Below, in pieces: positions 25,116 to 33,779 of a stretch of DNA of 55,080 nucleotides; position 1 is the first letter of the stretch, and each line of letters begins with the position of its first letter. The notes under the pieces were generated by a model. That model was given only the letters and a program-made list of their open reading frames with translations, searched no databases and had not been told where the DNA came from. The position numbers were made by a program, and so were the translations under genes. The DNA lies in the NCBI GenBank assembly GCA_020161335.1, contig JAIUOJ010000008.1, positions 1 through 55,080 of the forward strand. Direction: 5' to 3'. This DNA is from Pseudomonadota bacterium (GTDB lineage: Bacteria; Pseudomonadota; Gammaproteobacteria; Xanthomonadales; Xanthomonadaceae).

Positions 25116-27980
25116 TCACTCGCCGACGGCGTTCCCGTCCGCGTCGAGCACCTTCACCTCGCCCAGGTTCAGGGCGCGCACCGGCGCCTCGGTCTGCTTG
25201 AGGTCGCCGACCACGATCCAGGTCAGCGCGCCCGGGGCGATGGTCTTCGCCGCTTCGGCCACCTGCGCCGGGGTCATCGCCTCGACCTCGGCCTTGCGCT
25301 TGAACACGTAGTCGTCGGGCCGGCCGTAGCGGACGATGCCGCCGATGGTCGACATCACCGACCAGGCGGTCTCGTAGGCGCCGGGCAGGCTCAGCGTTTG
25401 GATGTTCTTGACGCGGGTCACCTCGGCTTCGGTCGCCGGCCGCTCGCCGCTGGCGAACTCGGCGATCTCGCGGCGCATCTCGGTGATCGACTCGCCGGTC
25501 TTGTCGATCTGCACCGGCGCCGACGCGGTCCAGCGGCGCTGGCCCAGCGCGCCGCCGAGCGCGCTGCGGGCGCCGTACGACCAGTGCTTGTCCTCGCGCA
25601 GGTTCATGTTGAGGCGCGCGGTGAAATCGCCGCCGATCACCCCGTTCGCCATCTCCAGCGCGGTCGCGCCGGCGTCCTTGGTCGACGGGGCCAGCTGCGC
25701 GGCATAGAGGTTGGCCTGCACGGCGCCGGGCTGGTCGATCAGGAACACGCGCGGCGACGACGGCAGCGCCACCTCGGGCACGGCCACCGGCGCGCGCGCC
25801 TTGCCCGTGCCCTTCCAGTCGCCGAGGTGGCGATTGAGCAGGGGCACGATCTCGGCCAGCGTGGTGTCGCCGACGACGATGACGGTGGCGCTCTCCGGGC
25901 GCACCCATTCGCGGTGGAACGCGACCAGGTCGTCGCGGGTGAGCGCGGCGATCGAGGCCTCGTCGCCGCTGCCGGTGGCCGGCGCGGCGTAGGGATGGCC
26001 GGCGCCGTACAGCAGGCCCGGCACGACGCGTGCGGCCAGCGCCTGCGGCTGCGCCTTCTCTTGCTTGATGCCGGCGATCCAGCTGGCCTTGATGCGGTCG
26101 ACCTCGGCCTGGTCGAAGTTCGGCCGGCGCAGCATGTCGGCGAACAGCGCCAGCGACGGATCGAGGTTCTCCTTCAGCGCCGAGAGGTAGGCGTTGCCGC
26201 CGTCCAGCGACGCGCCCGCGCCCAGGTTCGCGCCCAGCGCCTCGGCCTTGTTGGCGAACTCGAGCGAGCCGACGCCACCGGCGCCCTCGTCGAGGATGCC
26301 CATGGTGAAGCTGGCCAGGCCGGTGCGGTCGCCGCGGTCGGCGCTGTAGCCGCCGTTGAACTCGTAGCTCACCTGCACCACCGGGATGTCGTGGCGCTCG
26401 GCCAGGATCAGGGCGCTGCCGTTCTTCAGCGTGGCGCGCTGCAGCTCGGGGAACTTCAGCTCGGGGAAGCTGGTGGTCTGGGGCACGCCGAGGCTGCGGT
26501 CGACCGTGCCGGGCGTGGTGGTGTACTTCGCGTCGGCCTTCGGCGGGGTGAACGGCTTCGGCGTCGCCGCCGGCGCCTCGGCCAGCGGCGTGCGCTCGCC
26601 CGGCTCGACCACCAGGGTGTGGCTGCCGGCGCCCAGCCATTTCGCGCCGACCGCCTTGACGTCGTCGGCGCTGGTCGCGGCGTAGTTGGCCAGCGCGGTG
26701 CGGAAGCAGCCCGGGTCGCTTTCGTACACGGTGCACTCGGCCAGCACGTCGGCCTTGCCGCCGAAGCCGCCGATGCGCTCGACGCCGCGGATGAAGCCGG
26801 CGCGGATCACGGTCTTGGCGCGGTCCAGTTCGTCGGCGCTGGGGCCCTCGGCGACCAGCTTGCGGATCTCCTCGTCGATGATCGCCTCGACCTTCGCCGG
26901 GTCCACGCCCTGCTTGACGGTGGCGACGATGCCGAAGTTGGACCCGAGCTGCGACGCCCAGGCGCCGGCGCTGATGTTGTCGACCAGCTTGTCGCCGTGC
27001 AGCAGGCGCGCGTCGAGGCGCGAGGACTTGCTGCCGCCAAGCACGAAGGCCAGCACGTTGAGCCGGTCGATGTCGACGGTGCCGGTCTGAGGCACGTTCC
27101 ACAGGCGGTACACGCGCGCCTGCGGCACCTTGTCCTGCATCACCTCGCGGGTGCTGGCGGCGCGCGGCGCCACGTCGACCGCCGGCTGGGCCATGGTCGG
27201 GCCGGCCGGGATGTCGCCGAAGTACTTGGCCACCTTCTCCTTCGCCGTGGCCAGGTCGATGTCGCCGGCGAGCACCAGCACCGCGTTGTTCGGGCCGTAC
27301 CAGGTGCGGAACCAGGTCTTGACGTCGTCCAGCGAGGCGGCGTTGAGGTCGTTCATCGAGCCGATCACGCTGTGCCCGTAGGGATGGCTGGCCGGGTACA
27401 TCGCGCGCGTCAGCTTTTCCCAGACCTGGCCGTAGGGCTGGTTCTCGCCCTGGCGCTTCTCGTTCTGGACCACGCCGCGCTGCTCGTCGAGCGCGGCCTG
27501 GTCGACCGCGCCGAGCAGGTGGCCCATGCGGTCCGACTCCATCCACAGCGCCATGTCGAGCGCGGTGGTCGGCACGTTCTGGAAATAGTTGGTGCGGTCG
27601 GTGTTGGTGGTGCCGTTCTGGTCGGTCGCGCCGACGGCGCGGAAGGGGTCGAAGAACTCGCCCTTGTGGTTCTCCGACGCCTGGAACATCAGGTGCTCGA
27701 ACAGGTGCGCGAAGCCGCTGCGGCCGGCCGGCTCGTCCTTGCTGCCCACGTGGTACCAGATGTTCACCGCCACGATGGGTGCCTTGCGGTCGGTGTGCAC
27801 CACCACGCGCAGGCCGTTGGGCAGGGTGAAGGTGTCGTAGGCGATGTCGACGGCGGCTTCGCCTTGGTTGGCGGCGGCCGCGGGCAGGGCGACGAACCCG
27901 GTCCCCAGGACGAGCCCCAGCGCGGCGGACAGCAGGGCACGGCGCACGGGACGGCGGAACGAAGCGGCGGGCATCGGCAT
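25116..27980 (-). CDS. Exported M16 (pitrilysin/insulinase) zinc protease, fused double unit
   Basis: A 954-residue periplasmic metalloprotease. A signal peptide (LLSAALGLVLGTGFVALPAAA) ends near residue 37. The first M16 unit has the inverted zinc motif HLFEH (His92, Glu95, His96) and the conserved GRSGFAHLFEHLMFQ context. The second unit, from about residue 500 (LKNGSALILAERHDIPVVQV), lacks the zinc residues and should be the structural partner. Both units carry the paired M16_C domains. Of three nearby ATGs I chose 27980, because AAGGA lies six bases before it; the ATG at 27986 is too close to that site. Such fused pairs degrade peptides in the periplasm. It is a single gene with a 119-base spacer on its 3' side. 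Confidence 0.92.
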   Translation of the reverse strand: MPMPAASFRRPVRRALLSAALGLVLGTGFVALPAAAANQGEAAVDIAYDTFTLPNGLRVVVHTDRKAPIVAVNIWYHVGSKDEPAGRSGFAHLFEHLMFQASENHKGEFFDPFRAVGATDQNGTTNTDRTNYFQNVPTTALDMALWMESDRMGHLLGAVDQAALDEQRGVVQNEKRQGENQPYGQVWEKLTRAMYPASHPYGHSVIGSMNDLNAASLDDVKTWFRTWYGPNNAVLVLAGDIDLATAKEKVAKYFGDIPAGPTMAQPAVDVAPRAASTREVMQDKVPQARVYRLWNVPQTGTVDIDRLNVLAFVLGGSKSSRLDARLLHGDKLVDNISAGAWASQLGSNFGIVATVKQGVDPAKVEAIIDEEIRKLVAEGPSADELDRAKTVIRAGFIRGVERIGGFGGKADVLAECTVYESDPGCFRTALANYAATSADDVKAVGAKWLGAGSHTLVVEPGERTPLAEAPAATPKPFTPPKADAKYTTTPGTVDRSLGVPQTTSFPELKFPELQRATLKNGSALILAERHDIPVVQVSYEFNGGYSADRGDRTGLASFTMGILDEGAGGVGSLEFANKAEALGANLGAGASLDGGNAYLSALKENLDPSLALFADMLRRPNFDQAEVDRIKASWIAGIKQEKAQPQALAARVVPGLLYGAGHPYAAPATGSGDEASIAALTRDDLVAFHREWVRPESATVIVVGDTTLAEIVPLLNRHLGDWKGTGKARAPVAVPEVALPSSPRVFLIDQPGAVQANLYAAQLAPSTKDAGATALEMANGVIGGDFTARLNMNLREDKHWSYGARSALGGALGQRRWTASAPVQIDKTGESITEMRREIAEFASGERPATEAEVTRVKNIQTLSLPGAYETAWSVMSTIGGIVRYGRPDDYVFKRKAEVEAMTPAQVAEAAKTIAPGALTWIVVGDLKQTEAPVRALNLGEVKVLDADGNAVGE

Positions 27981-28110
27981 GGGCATTCCTTTCGGGTGGA
28001 GATGAACCGGAAAGTGTAGCGGTGGGCCGGGCCCGCGCCGCAGGCCGGAAGTCCCGGGCCCTGCCCGCGGACTGACGAAACCTGAACCTGTGCGGGCGCA
28101 CACTGGCGGC

Positions 28111-28830
28111 ATGCGCTTCCGCCATGCCCTCGTCACCGGCGCCAACCGCGGCCTTGGCCTGGCCTTCGTGCGCCAGCTGCTGACCGCCGGCAGCCACGTG
28201 GTCGCGGCCTGTCGCCATCCGGGCAAGGCCACCGCCCTGAACCTGCTGGCCGGCGAGCATCCCGGCCGCCTGCACGTGCTGCCGCTGGACGTGGCCGAGC
28301 CGAAGTCGCATGCCGAGCTGGCGCGCGAACTGCCGCTGGTGCTGGGCGAAGGCGACGATGGCGCCAGCCGCCTCGACCTGCTGGTCAACAACGCCGGCGT
28401 GCTGCATTCGGGCGAGCGCTTCGGACACCTGTCCGCGGCCAACTTCGACGACAGCTTCCGCACCAACGCCACGGGCCCGCTGCTGCTCACGCAGGCGCTG
28501 GCGCCGTGGCTGGCCGATGGCGCGCGCGTGGTCAACCTGTCGTCGCGGCTGGGCTCGATCGCGCTCACCACGCGCTTCGGCACGCCCAGCTACAACCTCG
28601 GCAAGGCCGCGCTGAACATGGCCACGGTGCTGCTGGCACAGGCGCTGGCCGAGCGCGGCATCGTGGTCGTCGCGCTCAGCCCGGGCTGGGTCCGCACCGA
28701 CATGGGCGGCAGCGACGCCGAACTCGACCCGGCGCAGGCGGTGGCCGGCCTGCTGCGCGTGGCCGAGGGCCTGCAACCGGGCGACAGCGGCCGCTTCCTC
28801 GACTGGCAGGGCGAATCGATCCCCTGGTGA
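28111..28830 (+). CDS. Short-chain dehydrogenase/reductase
   Basis: A 239-residue classical SDR oxidoreductase. The nucleotide site TGANRGLGLAF is at residues 9-19. LLVNNAG is near residue 90, the catalytic Ser lies in VVNLSSRLGS, and Tyr-xxx-Lys is in SYNLGKAALN. The Arg in ACRHPGK at about residue 40 suggests NADPH preference. The C-terminal half, LSPGWVRTDMGG, is of the C-factor-like/carbonyl-reductase subgroup. The substrate is unknown. The ATG at 28111 begins directly at the first beta strand; an in-frame GTG at 28090 is an alternative. It precedes trmL by 76 bases on the same strand. Confidence 0.88.
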   Translation: MRFRHALVTGANRGLGLAFVRQLLTAGSHVVAACRHPGKATALNLLAGEHPGRLHVLPLDVAEPKSHAELARELPLVLGEGDDGASRLDLLVNNAGVLHSGERFGHLSAANFDDSFRTNATGPLLLTQALAPWLADGARVVNLSSRLGSIALTTRFGTPSYNLGKAALNMATVLLAQALAERGIVVVALSPGWVRTDMGGSDAELDPAQAVAGLLRVAEGLQPGDSGRFLDWQGESIPW

Positions 28831-28906
28831 CGGCGGCGCTGGCACGCACACGGGCCGCGCCATCGCTGCGCGACAATGCCGCCACCGCCGTTGCCCCGCA
28901 CCGCCC

Positions 28907-29371
28907 GTGTTCGACCTGCTGCTCTACCAGCCCGAGATCCCGCCCAACACCGGCAACGCCATCCGCCTGTGCGCCAACACCGGCGCGCGCCTGCACCTGA
29001 TCGCGCCGCTGGGCTTCGACCTCGAGGACCGCAACCTGCGCCGCGCCGGGCTGGACTACCACGAGTACGCCACGCTGCAGGTGCATGACTCGCTCGAGGC
29101 CGCGCTCACGGCGATCGCGCCGCCACGCCTGTTCGCGCTGAGCACGCGCAACAGCGTGCGTTACGACGCACCGCGCTATGCCGAAGGCGATGCCTTCCTG
29201 TTCGGCCCGGAAACCCGCGGCCTGCCCGACGCGGTGCTGGCCACGATCCCCGACGGCCAGCGCCTGCGCCTGCCGATGCGCCCCGGCAACCGCAGCCTCA
29301 ACCTGTCCAACGCCGTCGCCGTGGTCGCGTTCGAGGCGTGGCGCCAGCTGGGCTTCGCCGGCGGCGCCTGA
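28907..29371 (+). CDS. trmL: tRNA (cytidine(34)-2'-O)-methyltransferase TrmL
   Basis: TrmL is a SPOUT-class enzyme that methylates the ribose of the wobble base of tRNA-Leu isoacceptors, using S-adenosylmethionine. The 154-residue protein begins with the diagnostic LLYQPEIPPNTGNAIRLCAN. The C-terminal trefoil knot is visible as FLFGPETRGLP, RLPMRPGNRSLNLSNAVAVV and the final FEAWRQLGF. The start is GTG at 28907; there is no ATG before the conserved N-terminus. No Shine-Dalgarno is apparent. It follows the SDR gene and may be cotranscribed with it. Confidence 0.95.
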   Translation: MFDLLLYQPEIPPNTGNAIRLCANTGARLHLIAPLGFDLEDRNLRRAGLDYHEYATLQVHDSLEAALTAIAPPRLFALSTRNSVRYDAPRYAEGDAFLFGPETRGLPDAVLATIPDGQRLRLPMRPGNRSLNLSNAVAVVAFEAWRQLGFAGGA

Positions 29372-29526
29372 GGCAGCGGCCGCTGAGCCACCGGTCGCTG
29401 CCGGGGACACGCGTGCGTGGCGCGCACCGCGACCGGAGCGAACCGGAAAAGTTCCTGAACCGATGAGTTCAGTATTCAGGCCCGGTTGCAGGCCCGGGCC
29501 GAGAATGCGCGCACCGGTCCCGGGAG

Positions 29527-29546
29527 CCATCGCCCACCGGCGATGG
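29527..29546 (+). promoter_or_regulatory. 5'-UTR stem-loop upstream of the Ax21-family gene
   Basis: CCATCGCC (29527-29534) and GGCGATGG (29539-29546) form a perfect 8-bp stem with loop CACC, about 50 bases before the ATG. A second GC palindrome (CGGTCCCGGGAGCC region) lies just upstream. It may stabilise the mRNA or regulate it, as is common for abundant outer-membrane proteins. Confidence 0.4.
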
Positions 29547-29598
29547 TCCCTCCCCTCCCGGGACGGCCCATACAACGAGAAACCACAGAGGTCCCCCG

Positions 29599-30159
29599 AT
29601 GAAGCGTTCCTTGCTTGCCCTGACCCTCGCCGCCGCCCTGCCGTTCGCAGCCTCGGCCGCCGAAGGGGTGTCGTACAACTATGTCGAAGCCGGCTACACC
29701 GCCACCAACCTCAGCGACGGCCTGCCCGACGCCGATGGCTGGGCCGCGCGCGGCTCGGTCGCGTTCCACCCGAATTTCCACGTGTTCGGCGATTACGCCA
29801 AGCAGGACATCGACAACACCAGCCTCGATTTCGACCAGTGGCGCCTGGGCGTGGGCTACAACCACCAGATCTCGCCGCGCGCCGACCTGCTGACCCGCGT
29901 CGCCTACGAGAAGGTCGACTTCGGCAGCCTCGGCAACGCCGACGGCTGGAGCGTCGAGGCCGGCGCCCGCGGCGCGCTCACCAACCGCCTGGAAGGCTAC
30001 GCGCTGGCCGGCTACGAAGACGGCGACCAGGTCGACGGCGACTTCTACGGCCGCCTCGGCGCCACCGTGAAGTTCAACCAGAACTGGGGCGTCAGCGGCG
30101 ACGTGAAGTTCAGCGACGGCGACACCGCCTGGTTCGTCGGCCCGCGCTTCACCTGGTAA
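29599..30159 (+). CDS. Ax21-family outer-membrane beta-barrel protein
   Basis: A 186-residue exported protein resembling Xanthomonas Ax21, which is now understood to be a secreted outer-membrane barrel/vesicle protein. The signal peptide KRSLLALTLAAALPFAASAA ends at residue 21. The mature start GVSYNYVEAGYTATN is typical. Eight amphipathic strands alternate aromatic and small residues (GWAARGSVAFHPNFHVFGDY, WRLGVGYNHQISPRADLLTR, GRLGATVKFNQNWGVSGDVK). The C-terminus ends in FTW, the aromatic signal recognised by the BAM machinery. It is monocistronic: a 227-base leader region with a stem-loop precedes it and a textbook terminator follows. Confidence 0.9.
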   Translation: MKRSLLALTLAAALPFAASAAEGVSYNYVEAGYTATNLSDGLPDADGWAARGSVAFHPNFHVFGDYAKQDIDNTSLDFDQWRLGVGYNHQISPRADLLTRVAYEKVDFGSLGNADGWSVEAGARGALTNRLEGYALAGYEDGDQVDGDFYGRLGATVKFNQNWGVSGDVKFSDGDTAWFVGPRFTW

Positions 30160-30229
30160 TCCGCACGAGCGATCCCCATATCTGCGTGCAACGCGGCGTC
30201 GTCCCCCTCTCTCCCGACGTCGCACCATG

Positions 30230-30258
30230 GCCCGGCTGGCAACAGCCGGGCTTTTTTT
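30230..30258 (+). terminator. Rho-independent terminator of the Ax21-family gene
   Basis: GCCCGGCTG (30230-30238), loop GCAA, CAGCCGGGC (30243-30251), then seven T (30252-30258). It is the clearest intrinsic terminator in the window. Confidence 0.95.
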
Positions 30259-30340
30259 GGTGTGTGATCGGCGGGCGGTGCCGGGGAAGGTGCCGCGGGC
30301 AGCGCAGGGCGCGGGGGCCCCTCATCCGGCGTTTCGCGCC

Positions 30341-30444
30341 CCCTGCTCCCACCAAGCGGGAGCAGGGAACGGCAGGGCTGTTCTCCAAGCAGGAGAAGTG
30401 ACGAGCGGGAGCAGGGAACGGTTTGGCTTTTCCGCAATGGCGGA
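30341..30444. repeat. Tandem hairpin cluster with a 17-bp direct repeat (family A variant)
   Basis: Three hairpins in a row: CCCTGCTCCC/GGGAGCAGGG (30341-30367), TTCTCC/GGAGAA (30381-30397) and TCCGC/GCGGA (30431-30444). The 17-mer GCGGGAGCAGGGAACGG occurs exactly at 30356-30372 and 30405-30421. The base composition and position resemble family A elements. Confidence 0.55.
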
Positions 30445-30504
30445 GACCGTGCGGGGGAAGGAATCGGCCATCGGCCAGGCAAACGCGGCGCGTTTCGGGC
30501 CGAG

Positions 30505-31530
30505 TTACTCGAACAGCGCGTCCGGGTATTCGGGCTTGCGCTCACGCGCCATCAGGCGGGCGAGGCCCTCGGCCGGGGTGATGTCGCCGTGCAGCACGTC
30601 GCGCACGTTGCTGGAGATCGGCAGTTCCAGGCCGTAGCGATCAGCCAGCCGCATCACTTCGTCGGCGGTCTGCACCGATTCGACCACCTGGCCGATCTCG
30701 CGCACGGCCTCCTGCACGCTCTTGCCGCGGCCGAGCGCGAGGCCGAGGCGGCGGTTGCGCGAGAGGTCGCCGGTGCAGGTCAGCACCAGGTCGCCCAGGC
30801 CGGCCAGGCCCATCAGGGTTTCCGGACGGCCGCCGATCGCGGCGTTGAGCCGCAGCATCTCGTTGAGGCCGCGGGTGATCAGGCCGGTGCGGGCGTTGAG
30901 GCCCAGTTCCATGCCGTCGGCGACGCCGGTGGCGACCGCCAGCACGTTCTTCATCGCGCCGCCGAGTTCGGCACCGCGCATGTCGTTGCCGGTGTAGGCG
31001 CGGAATTCCGGGCCGTGCAGCGCGTCGGCGACCTGCTGCACGAAGGCGGCGTCGTCCCCTTGCACGGTCAGCGCGGTCGGTAGGCCCTGCGCGACCTCCT
31101 TGGCGAACGAGGGGCCGGTGACCACGGCCAGCGGCACGTCATCGCCGAGCAGTTCGCCGGCGACCTCGTGCAGGAAGCGGCCGGACCCCGGCTCGAAGCC
31201 CTTCGCCGCCCAGGCCACGCCGGCGCCGGCAGGCCGCAGCGGCGCCAGCGCGCGCAGGGTTTCGGTGAAGGCGTGCGAGGGCACCACCACCAGCACGAAA
31301 TCGACGCCGCGCACGGCGGCGGCAAGGTCGGTGGTGGCGCGCAGCGCGTCCGGCAGCGGGATGCCGGGGAGGTAGCGCGGATTCTCGTGGCGGCGGTCGA
31401 TGGCCTCGACCACCGCTTCGTCACGGCCCCACAGCGTGGTCGCGACGCCATGCCGCGCGATCAGCGCGGCGAGCGCGGTGCCCCACGAGCCCGCGCCGAG
31501 GACGGCGACCGCCGCGGTCGTGCCGGCCAT
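30505..31530 (-). CDS. gpsA: NAD(P)-dependent glycerol-3-phosphate dehydrogenase
   Basis: GpsA reduces dihydroxyacetone phosphate to sn-glycerol-3-phosphate, the entry to phospholipid synthesis. The 341-residue protein has the Rossmann start [14 protein letters not shown], the substrate-lysine region [17 protein letters not shown] and [14 protein letters not shown]. The [17 protein letters not shown] signature is also present. It lies three bases after secB on the minus strand, the conserved secB-gpsA order of gammaproteobacteria. The start ATG at 31530 directly follows the secB stop. Convergent with the Ax21 gene. Confidence 0.97.
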   Translation of the reverse strand: MAGTTAAVAVLGAGSWGTALAALIARHGVATTLWGRDEAVVEAIDRRHENPRYLPGIPLPDALRATTDLAAAVRGVDFVLVVVPSHAFTETLRALAPLRPAGAGVAWAAKGFEPGSGRFLHEVAGELLGDDVPLAVVTGPSFAKEVAQGLPTALTVQGDDAAFVQQVADALHGPEFRAYTGNDMRGAELGGAMKNVLAVATGVADGMELGLNARTGLITRGLNEMLRLNAAIGGRPETLMGLAGLGDLVLTCTGDLSRNRRLGLALGRGKSVQEAVREIGQVVESVQTADEVMRLADRYGLELPISSNVRDVLHGDITPAEGLARLMARERKPEYPDALFE

Positions 31531-31533
31531 GGC

Positions 31534-32055
31534 TCAGGCGTTGCCGACCGTCTCGCTGCTGGCCAGGTCGCCGCCGCCCTGGGCCTGGCGCTGGCGCAGG
31601 CCTTCGGCGTACAGCGCGTCGAAGTTGATCGGCTGCAGCAGGAACGGGGCGAAGCCGCCGGCCTGGATCAGCTCGCCGATCAGCTGGCGCGCGTACGGGT
31701 ACAGCACGTTCGGGCACTGGGTGCCGAGCAGCGCGTCGAGCACGTTCGGCTCGAAGCCGGCCAGCGCGAACACGCCCGCCTGCTGCACTTCCACCACGTA
31801 CACCGAGTTGCCCTCGCCTTCGCCGGCGGTGCAGGTCAGGTTGATGCCCAGCACCACCTCGAACACGTTGTCGCCCAGGCGCTGCACGCGCTGGTTGAGG
31901 TTCATGTTGATCTGCGGCTGCACCTGCTCGTTGAACACGTGCGGGGTCTTCGGCGACTCGAAGGACACGTCCTTGACGTAGATCTTCTCGACGCTGAACT
32001 GCGGGCCGTTGGCCTGCGCCGGCTCGGCGCCGCCGTTGAGGGCTTGCTCGGACAT
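31534..32055 (-). CDS. secB: Protein-export chaperone SecB
   Basis: SecB is a cytoplasmic homotetrameric chaperone that keeps preproteins unfolded and hands them to SecA. At 173 residues it has the usual fold. [19 protein letters not shown] is the signature start, LNLTCTA-type strands follow ([16 protein letters not shown]), and [20 protein letters not shown] with [15 protein letters not shown] completes it. The N-terminal 18 residues and C-terminal 20 are variable, as expected. The gene is the second of the rhodanese-secB-gpsA group, 55 bases after the rhodanese frame begins in the other direction of transcription order: secB lies downstream of the rhodanese gene's neighbour and upstream of gpsA on the minus strand. 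The call is secure. Confidence 0.97.
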   Translation of the reverse strand: MSEQALNGGAEPAQANGPQFSVEKIYVKDVSFESPKTPHVFNEQVQPQINMNLNQRVQRLGDNVFEVVLGINLTCTAGEGEGNSVYVVEVQQAGVFALAGFEPNVLDALLGTQCPNVLYPYARQLIGELIQAGGFAPFLLQPINFDALYAEGLRQRQAQGGGDLASSETVGNA

Positions 32056-32110
32056 CTTGGGACTGCTCCAGGCGGAATGCGGAAAAGAGGGCGATTATGG
32101 CATTTCAGGC

Positions 32111-32548
32111 TCAGCCGCGCCCCTTGGCCAACGGCAGGTCGGCCTGCTGCCAGCCGCCGATGCCGCCGTCGAGCACGTAGACCTGCTCGAAGCCGGCCTT
32201 CTTCAGCCGCTTGGCGGCATCGCCGGCGGTCTGCCCGGTCTTGCACACCAGCACCACCGGCAGCGCCTTGGCCGCGGCCAGCTTCTTGTTCTCCGGGTCG
32301 AACTGGCTCATCTGCACGTTCTTGGATCCCGGGATGTGGCCCTTGTCGAAGTCGGCGATGGGCCGCAGGTCCACCACCAGCGCGTTGTCGCGGTTGACCA
32401 GCGCGGTCAGCTCGGCCGGGCGCAGCACCTTGAAGCCACGGAACAGGCCGGCGAACTCGTTCAGGACGATCCCGACGGTCAGGGCCGCGAAGATCAGCGA
32501 CAGCATCTGGTGGCGGCCGGCGAAGGCCATCAGTTCCTGGAAGTCCAC
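32111..32548 (-). CDS. Membrane-anchored rhodanese-like protein
   Basis: A 145-residue protein with one N-terminal membrane helix (about residues 12-32, HQMLSLIFAALTVGIVLNEF) and a cytoplasmic or periplasmic rhodanese domain. The domain has VVDLRPIADFDKGHIPGSKN, the active-site Cys102 in VLVCKTGQTAGDA, and YVLDGGIGGWQQADLP at the end. This type often sits upstream of secB or grxC in gammaproteobacteria (YibN), and the order rhodanese-secB-gpsA seen here fits that. The start is uncertain: GTG at 32548 matches the family N-terminus best, ATG at 32530 is the alternative. Neither has a good Shine-Dalgarno. Likely a sulfur-carrier or persulfide role. Confidence 0.88.
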   Translation of the reverse strand: MDFQELMAFAGRHQMLSLIFAALTVGIVLNEFAGLFRGFKVLRPAELTALVNRDNALVVDLRPIADFDKGHIPGSKNVQMSQFDPENKKLAAAKALPVVLVCKTGQTAGDAAKRLKKAGFEQVYVLDGGIGGWQQADLPLAKGRG

Positions 32549-32627
32549 GGCGGGGCGAATCCGGCAGAAAACGGGGCGCGATTGTCGCACAGGGGACCGT
32601 CTGGACGGCCCCCATCCCCATGCGGGC

Positions 32628-32746
32628 CTGCTCCCGTTCCATGGGAGCAACTGCCCCGAAGGGGCGGACGAACGCGATTTTCATGCGCCTGCGACGCGCG
32701 CCCATCCGCCTTCGGCCTCTTCCCCCGCAACGCGGGGAAGGGACAA
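32628..32746. repeat. Mosaic intergenic repeat, family A
   Basis: Hairpin GCTCCC/GGGAGC (32630-32648), then TGCCCCGAAGGGGCGGA (32652-32668), then a CCCATCCGCCTTCGGCC segment, then CTTCCCC/GGGGAAG (32719-32740). The same order and nearly the same core 17-mer occur at 46198-46322. Unlike the other copies, it lies between genes transcribed in the same direction. Confidence 0.6.
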
Positions 32747-32774
32747 TCGTTGAATGCCCAGCCCCTCGCTGCGA

Positions 32775-33191
32775 CTACTCGCCGGCCCAGAAGTCCGGCA
32801 GGCCGTCTGTGATCCACCAGGTCTTGCCGGCGGCGTCGTAGCGCCAGTGCTCGCGATAGCGCATGGTGCGCTCGGTCATGGTGTGGCGGTTGATCAGGCC
32901 GATCTCGATCTCGCGGCGGGCCTCGGCCTCGCCCGGCTCGCTGGCCAGTTCGCGGTAGTGCGACACCTGTACCTGCTTGTAGCGCTCGAACTGCAGGTCG
33001 GTGGTGGGGTGCGCGTCGCGGTACGCCGGGTCGACCAGGTTCCAGGCGCCTTCGAAATCGCCCCAGCGGATCGCCGCGGACCAGGCGTACTGCGCGCGCT
33101 CCAGTTCCGACATCTGCTTGCCGGTGCTGGCGCAGCCGGCGAGTGCGAGCACGGCCAGGCCGGCCAACAGGATCGATTTCCATGCGCGCAT
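32775..33191 (-). CDS. Putative lipoprotein with NTF2/SnoaL-like domain
   Basis: A 138-residue lipoprotein. The signal peptide KSILLAGLAVLALAGC gives a perfect lipobox with Cys20. The mature protein starts ASTGKQMSELERAQYAWSAA, then WGDFEGAWNLVDPAYRD and an aromatic-rich C-terminus (YREHWRYDAAGKTWWITDG). This helix-then-sheet pattern resembles NTF2-like proteins, but I do not know a specific homologue. The ATG at 33191 is the only start that gives a signal peptide; the frame continues far upstream as a shadow. It may be cotranscribed with the thioesterase gene, 59 bases upstream on the same strand. Confidence 0.75.
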   Translation of the reverse strand: MRAWKSILLAGLAVLALAGCASTGKQMSELERAQYAWSAAIRWGDFEGAWNLVDPAYRDAHPTTDLQFERYKQVQVSHYRELASEPGEAEARREIEIGLINRHTMTERTMRYREHWRYDAAGKTWWITDGLPDFWAGE

Positions 33192-33250
33192 CGACGGCAC
33201 CCCGGGCTGTGGACGCGCCATGCTAGCAGCGCGCCGCGGTGGCCGCCGGG

Positions 33251-33718
33251 TCAGCCGGGCTTGCGGATCGCGGCGTAGCGCGCGCTGGCCTCGGTGGCGA
33301 CGCCACCGTCGGGCAGCAGCACCTGCGACAGCAGCCGCGCGCGGGCACGACCGCGGCCGCGCAGGGTGTCGAGAAAGCTCGCCCAGTCCTCGCCGTCGGC
33401 CAGCCAGGCCTCGGCGTGCAGGTCCGCGAGCAGCGGCGCGCGATAGCGCACGTCGGTATCGGCGACGTACACCTCCGCCGGCACGCCGGCCTGCTGCAGG
33501 CGCAGGGTGACCAGGCCCCAGGCGGCGAGGGTCATCAGCGACACCAGGCTGCCGCCGAACGCGGTGCCCTTGTCGTTGACGTTCGCCGCCAGCGGCGCCG
33601 CGAGCCGCAGCCGGCCATCGAGGCAGCCGACCACGCGCACCTGCAGCGCGCGCACCGGCGGCATCGCCAGCAGTTGGGTTTCGAGCGCGCGCAGGGCGTC
33701 GTCGTCGGGATCGATCAT
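33251..33718 (-). CDS. Thioesterase-like protein (YiiD C-terminal domain, hot-dog fold)
   Basis: A 155-residue hot-dog-fold protein of the YiiD_C family. The helix-bearing block NDKGTAFGGSLVSLMTLAAWG, with GTAFGG, is the family hallmark. The strands AEVYVADTDVRYRAP and a long C-terminal sheet (RARARLLSQVLLPDG) complete the fold. A thioesterase function is inferred from the fold only. The ATG at 33718 was chosen because residues before it lack conservation; no Shine-Dalgarno is seen. It is divergent from hemD, with a 61-base spacer that must carry both promoters. Confidence 0.75.
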   Translation of the reverse strand: MIDPDDDALRALETQLLAMPPVRALQVRVVGCLDGRLRLAAPLAANVNDKGTAFGGSLVSLMTLAAWGLVTLRLQQAGVPAEVYVADTDVRYRAPLLADLHAEAWLADGEDWASFLDTLRGRGRARARLLSQVLLPDGGVATEASARYAAIRKPG

Positions 33719-33779
33719 GGGGCACCGGCATGGGAGGGGCGCGCTTGCGGCATGGATGGCGAGGCACCAAGCTGGAGTC

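Larger units (their letters stand above)
30160..30504. other. 345-base spacer between convergent Ax21 and gpsA genes
   Basis: Contains the Ax21 terminator (30230-30258) and a tandem hairpin cluster (30341-30444). No gene is visible. Confidence 0.5.

Noticed and set aside
25023-28019. A 998-codon open frame on the plus strand, antisense to the M16 protease
   Set aside because: It is a high-GC shadow: its composition is His/Arg/Ala/Gly-rich without any motif, while the minus strand encodes a clear protease with the zinc site.
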